Shown here: piece by piece, positions 7,424 through 16,200 of the stretch | Numbering within the stretch: the stretch's first letter is position 1 | Layout: every line of letters starts with the position of its first letter | Assembly: GCA_002451555.1 (NCBI GenBank) | Contig: DKCU01000112.1 | Span: 1-20,582 of the forward strand | DNA from: Candidatus Segatella albertsiae | Lineage (GTDB): Bacteria > Bacteroidota > Bacteroidia > Bacteroidales > Bacteroidaceae | Reading direction: 5' to 3' | DNA: 20,582 nucleotides | The notes under the pieces: generated by a model | The model's database searches: none | What the model was told of the DNA's origin: nothing | The model's input: the letters and a program-made list of their open reading frames with translations, nothing else | Position numbers and translations under genes: made by a program

Positions 7424-9184
7424 ATGGTAAGAGAAAGGAAAAAGCGTATCTATCGCAAGCGCATACCATACGGCATGCAGAACTTTGAGGATGTAATGTT
7501 GGAGAATTGCTACTATGTAGATAAAACTCCGTTTATTGAGGATATAGAAGAATCAAACAAATATTTCTTCTATATCAGACCTCGCCGCTTTGGCAAGACT
7601 CTTACCCTCTCTATGCTCGAAAACTATTACGACATCAACAAGGCTGACAAGTTTGAGCAAATCTTTGGCAAACTTTATATCGGTGCGAATCCTACACCTG
7701 AACATAATAAGTATCTCGTCATTCACCTCAACTTTGCAGAAGTAGTTGGTGATCTCGATAATTACAAAAAAGGTCTTGACGGACATTGCAACATTCGCTT
7801 TGGCGGTTTCTGCGATGTCTATGCCCGTCTTCTACCTCCTGGTATTAAAGAGGAGATGAATGCCAAGGACGGAGCCATCGAACAGCTGGCTTTCCTCTGC
7901 GAGAAGTGCAAGGAGGTGGGGCAGAAGATTTATCTCTTCATCGACGAGTACGACGACTTCACCAATATGATACTTGCCAACGAAGACTATATGGATCGCT
8001 ATCGTGACCAAACACATGGCGAGGGATATCTGCGCAAATTCTTCAATACCATCAAGGGAGCTGCGGGCGGTGCGCTTGGCCGAGTTTTCGTAACGGGTGT
8101 TAGTCCTGTCACGATGGATGACTTGACGAGTGGCTTTAATATCGGCACTAACTACTCCTTGGCTCCAGAGTTCAATGAGATGACTGGTTTCACGGAGGAG
8201 GAGGTGAGGGAGATGTTGGAGTATTATGCCAGCGTCTTGCCATTCAACCACACACCTGATGAGCTTATCAAGGAAATCAAACCTTGGTACGACAACTATT
8301 GCTTTGCAGAAGAAGAATATGGAAAGACAACGATGTACAACTCCGTCATGGTGCTCAACTTCTTGGACAACTACATACGTAGTGACTATCAGATTCCAAA
8401 GAAGATGGTGGAGACCAACGTTCGCATCGATTATGAGAAGATACGCATGCTCATCCGTCACGACAAGTCGTTTAGCCATGATGCCAGCATCATTCAGGAA
8501 TTGGTGACCAAGGGCTTTGTGACAGGAACGCTCAATGAGAATTTTCCTGCCGAGCGTATCAATGACCCGGATAATTTCTTGAGTCTTCTCTTCTACTTCG
8601 GAATGGTAACGATAGATGGTACCTACAAAGGTGCCACCAAGTTTATTATTCCTAATGAGGTGGTTCGTGACCAGATGTTTACCTATCTCTTGGACACATA
8701 CAGTGAGAATGATTTGACATTCGAGCGGTTTGAGAAGAACCAATTGGAGAGCCAGATGGCATACGATGGTAAGTTCAAGCCATACTTCGAGTATATTGCA
8801 GATTGTCTCAAGCGTTTCTCTTCTCAGCGAGACAAGCAGAAGGGTGAGGCTTTTGTCCATGGTTTCACCCTTGCCATGACAAGCCAGTGCCGTTTCTATC
8901 GTCCTATATCAGAACTTGATAATGATGGTGGTTATGCCGACATCTTCCTCTTGCCACTTTGTGACATCTTCAAGGATATGACGGATTCTTATATCGTGGA
9001 GTTGAAGTACTGCAAGTCGAGTACGACCGATGCTCAGGTTAAGCAACTATTCGAGGAAGCTTCTGCCCAGATTAGCCGTTACGCTGATAGCGACATCGTA
9101 AGAGAATCGGTGAAGACCACGACTCTCCACAAACTTGTCGTCATATATCGAGGCACAGAGATGGTGGCTTGTGAAGAGATATAA
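7424..9184 (+). CDS. AAA-ATPase_like / PD-(D/E)XK nuclease family protein (copy 2)
   Basis: This is a 586-residue protein from ATG 7424. An in-frame TTG at 7376 would add 16 residues but falls within the promoter. It has the same family and layout as the gene upstream: 'RKRIPYGMQNF', 'YYVDKT', RPRRFGKT at 52-59 (Walker A variant, K58), YLFIDEYDDF with D174/E175 (Walker B), 'FVTGVSPVTMDDLTSGFNI', 'KPWYDNYCF', then the nuclease-like domain with 'GYADIF' (D506) and 'VELK' (E526, K528). The N-terminus is strongly basic (RERKKRIYRKR), unlike copy 1. The two proteins are clearly homologous but well diverged, so they are not a recent tandem duplication. All key residues are kept. Function is unknown; ATP-dependent nucleic-acid cutting is inferred from the motifs only. 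Confidence 0.85.
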   Translation: MVRERKKRIYRKRIPYGMQNFEDVMLENCYYVDKTPFIEDIEESNKYFFYIRPRRFGKTLTLSMLENYYDINKADKFEQIFGKLYIGANPTPEHNKYLVIHLNFAEVVGDLDNYKKGLDGHCNIRFGGFCDVYARLLPPGIKEEMNAKDGAIEQLAFLCEKCKEVGQKIYLFIDEYDDFTNMILANEDYMDRYRDQTHGEGYLRKFFNTIKGAAGGALGRVFVTGVSPVTMDDLTSGFNIGTNYSLAPEFNEMTGFTEEEVREMLEYYASVLPFNHTPDELIKEIKPWYDNYCFAEEEYGKTTMYNSVMVLNFLDNYIRSDYQIPKKMVETNVRIDYEKIRMLIRHDKSFSHDASIIQELVTKGFVTGTLNENFPAERINDPDNFLSLLFYFGMVTIDGTYKGATKFIIPNEVVRDQMFTYLLDTYSENDLTFERFEKNQLESQMAYDGKFKPYFEYIADCLKRFSSQRDKQKGEAFVHGFTLAMTSQCRFYRPISELDNDGGYADIFLLPLCDIFKDMTDSYIVELKYCKSSTTDAQVKQLFEEASAQISRYADSDIVRESVKTTTLHKLVVIYRGTEMVACEEI

Positions 9185-9231
9185 GATGAGACAAGAGAAA
9201 GATAAGTTAATAGATTTGAATGCCTAGTATA

Positions 9232-9278
9232 TTACCCCAAGAACTTTTGTAGAATCACTTTATGAGTTCTTGGGGTAA
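9232..9278 (+). terminator. Perfect 14-bp inverted repeat, probable terminator without U-tract
   Basis: TTACCCCAAGAACT (9232-9245) and AGTTCTTGGGGTAA (9265-9278) are exact reverse complements with a 19-nt loop. It lies 48 nt after the second ATPase stop, the expected place for a terminator, but the bases after it (ATAATCGATATTTG) are not a T-run on either strand. It could instead be a protein-binding site or an element end. Confidence 0.5.
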
Positions 9279-9307
9279 ATAATCGATATTTGACTTGATA
9301 ATCTATA

Positions 9308-9377
9308 ATATTTACCTATAAAAATAAATCCTTTCACTATAATTTCATCCATTTATTGATGTTTCTTATTACTTTTG
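9308..9377 (+). promoter_or_regulatory. GH43-GH51 operon promoter with candidate HTCS box
   Basis: TACTTTTG at 9370-9377 fits the -7 consensus; the bases 19-20 bp upstream (ATCC) are not TTTG. CTTTCACTATAATTT at 9331-9345 matches CTTTCACGATAAATT before the GH16 gene in 13 of 15 positions and starts exactly 39 bp before the -7 in both places. TTTCA is repeated at 9332 and 9343 (11 bp apart, same helix face). ATATTTACC at 9308-9316 is also shared. The box is a plausible binding site for the HTCS regulator encoded nearby. Confidence 0.5.
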
Positions 9378-9441
9378 CCTTCGAAAATGATTATCTAAAT
9401 GTATTTCTAACGAAACAAAACAAAATTAATAAGAATCAATA

Positions 9442-11199
9442 ATGATGAATACAAGAAATCTTTTAACCAGTGTTTTATTGGCGGCAACACTTGCTACGCC
9501 ATTTGCAGGTTTTGCCAAAGGCAACACTGATGACAAAGCCAAGAACAACAGCAAGCTTTGGCCTTTGTTCTCGGAAGTGCATTACGAGGGAAGCGACTCC
9601 GTGTTCACTCAAAATCCCTTGAAGGCTGACGAGTTTTACAACCCCATCCTCCAAGGCTGCTATCCCGACCCCTCCATCTGCCGACGGGGCAATGACTATT
9701 ATCTCGTCTGCTCATCGTTCGTCATGTTCCCTGGCGTGCCTATCTTTCACTCCACCGACTTGGTCAACTGGAAGCAGATAGGTCATGTGTTGGACAGAGA
9801 CTCACAGTTGAAAGTGGGCGGTGGCGGTACCAGCAACGGTATCTATGCGCCTACCATCCGCTACAATCCTCACAACAAGACATTCTATATGATTACCACC
9901 CAAACCACTTACATGGGCAACATGATGGTGAAGACCACAGACCCAGAGAAAGGTTGGAGTGATCCTATCAATCTCCATTTCAATGGCATAGACCCTTCCA
10001 TCTTCTTCGATGACAACGGAAAGGCTTACATCGTACACAACGATGCACCGAAGGAGAAAAAGTGGAATGGGCATCGTGCCATCAAGATATGGGAATATGA
10101 CGTGAATACAGACCAGTTGGTCAAGGGAAGCGACAAAATCATCGTGGATGGTGGTACCAAGCTGGAGAAACATCCATTCTGGATTGAGGCTCCTCACCTC
10201 TATAAGAAAGATGGCAAGTACTACCTGATGTGTGCGGAAGGCGGCACTGGCGACACTCATAGCGAGGTGGTATTTGTGAGCGACCATGTATATGGTCCAT
10301 ACGTAGAGGCACCGAGCAACCCTATCTTGTCGCAACGTTACCTCGACCCTAACCGCAAAAACAAGGTGGAATGGGCTGGTCATTCTGATGTCGTGGAAGG
10401 CAAAGATGGCAAATGGTATGGTGTGTTCCTGGCTGTAAGGCCTAATGCCGATGGTCATGCTACGTTGGGACGTGAGACCTTTATTCTGCCTGTTGACTGG
10501 AGCGGCAAGTGGCCTCTCTTCGAGAATGGTCTGATTCCATTGGAACCGAAATTGAAGATGCCGAAAGGTGTCAGCAACCAACAAGGTTCCCTGGGATTCG
10601 CCGCTTGCGGTAACTTTGGGTTCACCGACAAATTCACTGCTGATAAACTCGACTACCGTTGGGTGGGTGAGCGCTGCAATCCTATCCATTTCGCTTATCT
10701 GGAGAATGCTGGCAAGAAAGGCAAAAAGAAAAATGTTGGCGGTGTGCGCATCAAGCCTTTCGAAAACAATATCGAGGAGAAAAAGGCTTTGTCCGCACTT
10801 TGGACTCGCCAGTTGCACCATAACTTTGCGTTCACAACCAAGTTGAAATACACCCCAAAGAGCGAAAAAGACTTGGCAGGCATCGCTTGCCTCCAGAACA
10901 GAAACGCTCAAATCGTTCTCGGCTTAACCCAAAAGAATGGCAAGAGCACCCTTGTACTTGCCAAGAGATGGAAGGACAAGACGGAAGTACTGGATACGAA
11001 ACCTGTGAATGGTAAAGCGGAAATCATGCTGCAAGTGAAGGGCAACAACGACAATTTCCAGTTTGCCTACTCACTCGACGGCACCCATTTCGAGAATATC
11101 GGCACCACTGTCAAGGGCGACTTCCTTAGCACCAACATGGCTGGAGGTTTCGTGGGCAATATGCTGGGTCTATACGCCACAGCCAAGAACAACTTATAG
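9442..11199 (+). CDS. GH43 family glycosidase (xylosidase/arabinofuranosidase type), secreted
   Basis: This is a 585-residue exported enzyme. Residues 1-25 form a signal peptide (ATG ATG start; the second ATG would serve as well). Residues about 65-375 are the five-bladed GH43 propeller. The three expected acidic residues are visible: Asp76 in 'GCYPDPSI' (general base), Asp184 in 'GIDPSIF' (pKa modulator) and Glu249 in 'WIEAPHLY' (general acid). Residues about 395-585 are a ConA-like C-terminal domain ('WTRQLHHNFAFTTKL', 'AGIACLQNR', 'GFVGNMLGLYATA') as in beta-xylosidase-type GH43 enzymes. It likely releases arabinose or xylose from plant side chains in the periplasm or at the surface. It is followed after 26 bp by the GH51 gene, so the two form an operon. 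The subfamily cannot be set by eye. Confidence 0.9.
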   Translation: MMNTRNLLTSVLLAATLATPFAGFAKGNTDDKAKNNSKLWPLFSEVHYEGSDSVFTQNPLKADEFYNPILQGCYPDPSICRRGNDYYLVCSSFVMFPGVPIFHSTDLVNWKQIGHVLDRDSQLKVGGGGTSNGIYAPTIRYNPHNKTFYMITTQTTYMGNMMVKTTDPEKGWSDPINLHFNGIDPSIFFDDNGKAYIVHNDAPKEKKWNGHRAIKIWEYDVNTDQLVKGSDKIIVDGGTKLEKHPFWIEAPHLYKKDGKYYLMCAEGGTGDTHSEVVFVSDHVYGPYVEAPSNPILSQRYLDPNRKNKVEWAGHSDVVEGKDGKWYGVFLAVRPNADGHATLGRETFILPVDWSGKWPLFENGLIPLEPKLKMPKGVSNQQGSLGFAACGNFGFTDKFTADKLDYRWVGERCNPIHFAYLENAGKKGKKKNVGGVRIKPFENNIEEKKALSALWTRQLHHNFAFTTKLKYTPKSEKDLAGIACLQNRNAQIVLGLTQKNGKSTLVLAKRWKDKTEVLDTKPVNGKAEIMLQVKGNNDNFQFAYSLDGTHFENIGTTVKGDFLSTNMAGGFVGNMLGLYATAKNNL

Positions 11200-11225
11200 T
11201 TAAAATCTGAAATAAATTCAAAACA

Positions 11226-13238
11226 ATGAACAAGAAAACATTATTTTCAGCAGCACTGCTTGCACTCGCTACTCTGCCAACCATGGCAGTAAGCCAGACT
11301 ACAACTGCAAGCAAGGATATCAGCAAGAATCTCTTCGGAATATTCTTTGAAGACCTCAACTATGCCGCCGATGGTGGCTTATATGCAGAATTGGTGCAAA
11401 ACCGCTCATTCGAATATACTCCATCCGACCTCGATGCCCACAAGCAACCCAAGGGCGGTTGGCATTACTTCACGGGATGGGATTTCCTAAAATGGGGCAA
11501 CACCATCGCCACACTCTCACTCGAAAGCAAGGCTCCAATCCATCCCAACAACCCTCACTACCTGGAAGTGAACGTAAAGACAGTGAGAGGGAAAGGACCG
11601 GGCATTCGTAACCATGGCTATGATGGCATGGTCATCAAGAAGGATGCGACCTACCGTTTCTCTGCCTTCATGAAGAATATCGTCAAGAAACCTACGGGAA
11701 ATTGGCAGGACGACTGGGCTCTCAACCCTAAGGATGGCAAAGGTATGCCAGTATATGTTAGCCTCAGAAGCAAGAAGGGCGATGTCATTGCCGACACCAC
11801 CTTCACCGCCAATTCTGAATCTTGGAAGAAATATGAATTTACACTCAAGGCAAAGGAAGAAGCAGACTCTGCTACTCTCGCCTTGCAGTTTGGACAGACA
11901 GGCACCATCGACATCGACATGGTATCTCTCTTCCCAACCGATACCTACAAGGGTCACGCCAACGGATTGCGCAAGGACTTGGCTGAGACTGTGGCAGCTC
12001 TCAAACCATCCTTCGTAAGATTCCCAGGTGGTTGCTTGTCTCATGGCGACGGTATCGCCAACATCTACAATTGGAAGAACACCATCGGACCTGTAGAACA
12101 ACGCAAGGCTGAGAAGAATATTTGGAATTATCAGCAGAGCATGGGTCTTGGCTACTTCGAGTATCTACAGTTCTGTGAGGACATCGGCGCCAAGCCTCTC
12201 CCTGTCATCGCAGCAGGAGTAAGTTGTCAAAATTCTGCCCGTAGTCGTGGAAAAGGACAGGAGGCAGTGCCTATGGAGTATATGCAGAGCTATATCCAGG
12301 ACATCCTCGACTTGATAGAATACTGCAATGGTTCCGTTACCTCTACTTGGGGAAAGAAGCGTGCTGAGGCTGGACATCCGAAGCCATTCAACCTCGAATA
12401 TATCGGAATTGGCAACGAAGACCATATCACGGAAGATTTCAAAGTCCGCTTCAAAATGATATTCGATGCCATCCACGCCAAGTATCCTGACATCAAGGTG
12501 GTAGGAACATCTGGCCCAGGACATTCAGGCTTTGACTATGAGGAAGGATGGAAGGTGGCTCGCGACCTGAAAGTGCCAGTTATCGACGAGCACTATTATT
12601 GCGGCTACAAATGGTTCCTCAACAATCTGCATCGCTACGACAACTATCCTCGCGCTGATTATGGAAAGGTTTATGTGGGAGAATATGCCTCTTGGGGCTC
12701 TACCCTCCAGAACGCACTGGCTGAAGCTGCCTATATGTGCAACTTGGAGCGTAACGGAGATGTGGTGGAGTTTGCATCTTATGCACCATTGTTCGGTCGT
12801 GTGGGACATACCCAGTGGAACCCAGACTTGATTTACTTCGATGGCAAGTCGGTTTATCCTACTATCAACTACTATGTTCAGAAGCTCTTCGGTCAGAACC
12901 ATGGCGACAAGTATTTCTCCAATACCATCATCAAGAAAGATGGCAATGCGATGGAGCGTTCTTCTTGCGTGCAGGACTCCAAGACGGGCGACATTATTCT
13001 GAAGATGTCTAACATTGGAGCTGCGCAGCAGGTGAGCATCGACCTCAGTGCCTTCAAACGCATCAAGTCGAAGGCTATCATCTCAGTTCTCAAGGGAGAC
13101 CTCGAAGCAAGCAACTATCCTCGCACAGGTAAGGGTGGTCACTCTTTCGAAGAGAAAAATACTTTCCAGGTCAAGAAGAAGTTTACCTACACCATGCCAG
13201 AGAACTCCTTTACCGTGATTCGCATCAAGACGAAGTAA
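11226..13238 (+). CDS. GH51 alpha-L-arabinofuranosidase, secreted
   Basis: This is a 670-residue exported enzyme with a signal peptide in residues 1-23 (MNKKTLFSAALLALATLPTM-AVSQ). 'ISKNLFGIFFEDLNYAADGGLYAELVQNRSFE' is the GH51 N-terminal signature. Residues about 85-235 look like an inserted CBM4_9-type domain ('YRFSAFMKN ... TIDIDMVSLFP'). The catalytic barrel follows, with 'FVRFPGGC', the acid/base Glu398 in 'IGIGNEDH' and the nucleophile Glu486 in 'YVGEYAS'. A beta-sandwich C-domain ends 'NSFTVIRIKTK'. It removes alpha-L-arabinofuranosyl units and probably works with GH43 on arabinose-decorated plant glycan. Its stop is 16 bp from the stop of the convergent regulator gene, with no terminator hairpin between them. 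Confidence 0.93.
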   Translation: MNKKTLFSAALLALATLPTMAVSQTTTASKDISKNLFGIFFEDLNYAADGGLYAELVQNRSFEYTPSDLDAHKQPKGGWHYFTGWDFLKWGNTIATLSLESKAPIHPNNPHYLEVNVKTVRGKGPGIRNHGYDGMVIKKDATYRFSAFMKNIVKKPTGNWQDDWALNPKDGKGMPVYVSLRSKKGDVIADTTFTANSESWKKYEFTLKAKEEADSATLALQFGQTGTIDIDMVSLFPTDTYKGHANGLRKDLAETVAALKPSFVRFPGGCLSHGDGIANIYNWKNTIGPVEQRKAEKNIWNYQQSMGLGYFEYLQFCEDIGAKPLPVIAAGVSCQNSARSRGKGQEAVPMEYMQSYIQDILDLIEYCNGSVTSTWGKKRAEAGHPKPFNLEYIGIGNEDHITEDFKVRFKMIFDAIHAKYPDIKVVGTSGPGHSGFDYEEGWKVARDLKVPVIDEHYYCGYKWFLNNLHRYDNYPRADYGKVYVGEYASWGSTLQNALAEAAYMCNLERNGDVVEFASYAPLFGRVGHTQWNPDLIYFDGKSVYPTINYYVQKLFGQNHGDKYFSNTIIKKDGNAMERSSCVQDSKTGDIILKMSNIGAAQQVSIDLSAFKRIKSKAIISVLKGDLEASNYPRTGKGGHSFEEKNTFQVKKKFTYTMPENSFTVIRIKTK

Positions 13239-13254
13239 CTTTTTGGATTTCAGA

Positions 13255-16200
13255 CTAGTCTTTCAGTATCTTATCCTGATACTCTTTGAATGTCATTCCA
13301 AACTCAGCCTTGAAAAGGCGGCTGAAATAGGCTGGTGTGCTGTATCCCAGCAGGACATACACCTCGTTCACAGGCATGTAAGGGTTGCTTTTTGCAAACT
13401 TACATGCCTCCTTCATCTTGATGCTATTCATGAAAGCTGATACATTTTGTCCTGTTAGTGTCCTCAATTTCTTGTAAAGTGAACTGGCACTCATGCACAT
13501 TTCCTTGGCAAAAGTATCGCGGTCATAGTCTGGGTCTGAGAGATGCTGATGCACGCATGCAATCGCCTTCTCCATGAACAAGGTGTCGGGATTGCTATAC
13601 GATTGCTTTTCAGGCTCAAAGTCAGTCTGCGACATAAACTTTTGTCGGATTCGCTCACGATTTTTCAGTATGTTGAGAATACGTAGTTGCAAGGCATCCA
13701 TGCCGAATGGTTTGCAGAGATATTCATCGGCACCTATCTGATATGCAGCATCACGGTCTTCCTCACGAGTCTTCGCCGTCAGTAGCACTACAGGCAACTG
13801 TCCGAAGTCTGGATTCTGCTTGATGCGCTTGGTCAACTCTATGCCATCCATTACCGGCATCATGACATCCGACACTACGATGTCGAGTGGTCTTTTCTCA
13901 ACGATTCGCAAAGCTTGCTCGCCATTTTTCGCTGTATAGACCTCAAAGTTTGGCTCCAGTATCTGACGCATCAACTTCAAAAGTTCCGCATTGTCTTCCA
14001 CTAGGAGAATCTTATATTCTTTCTCAGAAGAATCTAAAGAGAATGCTTTGCCATGTAATGACTGTTTAGTTTCCAAGCCTACAGCCACTTGCTCGGCATC
14101 TTTCTGAAGATTGCCTGAGATCCGTCTTTCGTCGATCTCTTCAGGCTGATATGCGGATTTTCTTACGGGTAGGGTCACAATAAAGGTTGTTCCTTTCCCT
14201 TCTTCGCTCTCGCAAGTTATCTTACCATGGTGGAGGTTCACCAAGTCGTAGGTAAGCGAAAGTCCGATTCCCGTGCCCATCGTCTTCATTCGGCGATAGT
14301 CACCATCCATGAATCTGCTGAAGAGATGCTTCATCTTGTCGGCGGAGATACCGATTCCATTATCCTTGATGGAAATCATCACCATGCCGTCATCCTTTAA
14401 TTGGCTTGTCACCTGTATCTTACCGCCCTCTTCGGAATACTTGATGGCATTGGAAAGAAGGTTGTACAGTATCTTGTCCATCTTGTCGGAATCAAAATAT
14501 TCGAAATTTCTTCCCGATGCCGACACATTTGCTTCGGCTGAAGTGTAAGAGATGTCGATGTGCTTTTGGGTAGCCAAGGCACGCAAGTTCTCGCATTCTT
14601 GAGAGATAAACTCCTGTAGATTGCCTTTGCTTACCAAAAGTCGTAGGCGACCACTCTTCGATTTGTCGATTTCCAACACTTGTCTTATCAGTCGATTGAG
14701 CCGCTCTACATTGCGCTTCATCGACTCGTAGTTTTCCGCAGGAACCTGCTCCTTCAATACATCCATAGAAGCAGAAATGACAGACAGTGGAGTAAGAAGC
14801 TCATGGGTAATGTTGGTAAAGATACGAGCTATCTGCAACTGGTTTTGCGTCTTCATGCGTTGGCGATACCAAACAATGACACCATATATGCATGCTATCA
14901 ACAAAACCAGCCACAATAGTTTAGCCCACCAAGTAGCCCACCAAGGTGGCAGTACTTTTATCTTGACAGCATAGTCCATCCCTTGCCATTCGCCATAATT
15001 GTCCATGGCACGCAGATGGAGCTTATACGTACCCGAGGGTAAATTTTCAAAGCTAGCTCTGTGCTCGCCCTTGCCGCACATTACCCAGTCCTTGTCATAT
15101 CCCTCCAGGCGGTAGGAATAAAGTCGCTGTTTGTTGCCATCATACGCCAACATGGCGAAATCAATCTCAATTTTCCTTACTGATGATGGGATAATTACCT
15201 GATGGGTATGGCCAGGAGGAACAATAGAAATCTCCTTGCGACCAACACTGTCCAAAGCCGTGTAGGTGACACCATCCAATAGGATGTCGGTCATCACCAC
15301 TGAATTTTTATATTTGTCATAGTCTTGTCGGGCCGACTTTTTAAAATCAGAAGGATTGAAACTGACAATGCCGTTCATTCCAGCGAAATAGAGCACTCCG
15401 TTCCACCAAGATGTGGCATTTTCCTGAAACTTCACATTTTGCAAATCCCCAGACACATAGAAACGCCTAACTTCCGCCTTGCCTTGCTGGTCAAGAGACA
15501 AACGAATCAAATAGTTGTCTGCTGCCATCCACAAAGTGCCTTGTGCATCCATGTTGATCGCATAGAGTTTGTCTTCCTCTATTCCAAACTGTTTGCCCAC
15601 AGGTTCAAAACAATCTTTCTGCTCATCATATCTCAGTAAGCCTCCTGACTTGGCTATCGCCCACAAACGATGTTGCCTGTCTTCCAAGCATGCCGTAGAT
15701 TCTGTCAGTGGATATTTTCCATTGGAGAGATTATACCCTTTCACTTTGAGCCTGTTCTTATAGTGATAATCGCCTGTCAAAAGCAAAATACCGTTGGTCT
15801 GGGTAGAAATCCAGATTCTGCCTTTGCTGTCTTGAGTGATGTGGGATGCCTTTCCTCTGTAAAAAGGTTTGAGATATTGGGATAGGTCTAGGGAGTAGCC
15901 CTTGCCGTCAGATAGGAAAATAGCGATATGGCTCCATTGACCAGCAAGTACAATACCCTCTTTGGTCTCAGTCAGGGAAGTGATGCCTTCTTCTTCCAAA
16001 AAACTACAATTCTCAGAGTTGAGCATGCGTATCTTGCCATTCGGCGACACTACCCGAATGCCATAATACATATTTCCCATCCATATTTCTCCATTCTTTC
16101 TCTTGAGCAGAGCTGCATAAGGGCGCTTGTCTATCAACTCGCCATTTTGAGCCAATCCCATACTCTTGGAGGCTAACCAAAAATGTTTTCCATCCCAAGT

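Noticed and set aside
7832..8860. 342-codon open frame antisense to the second ATPase gene
   Set aside because: Shadow frame; a similar one opposes the first ATPase gene at 6026-6799, as expected when two homologues share codon use.
9802..10911. 369-codon open frame antisense to the GH43 gene
   Set aside because: It lies wholly inside a gene with clear catalytic motifs and shows no recognisable domain; it follows from codon bias on the other strand.
13243..13440. 65-codon plus-strand frame after the GH51 stop
   Set aside because: It is antisense to the conserved AraC domain of the HTCS gene and has no similarity I recognise.
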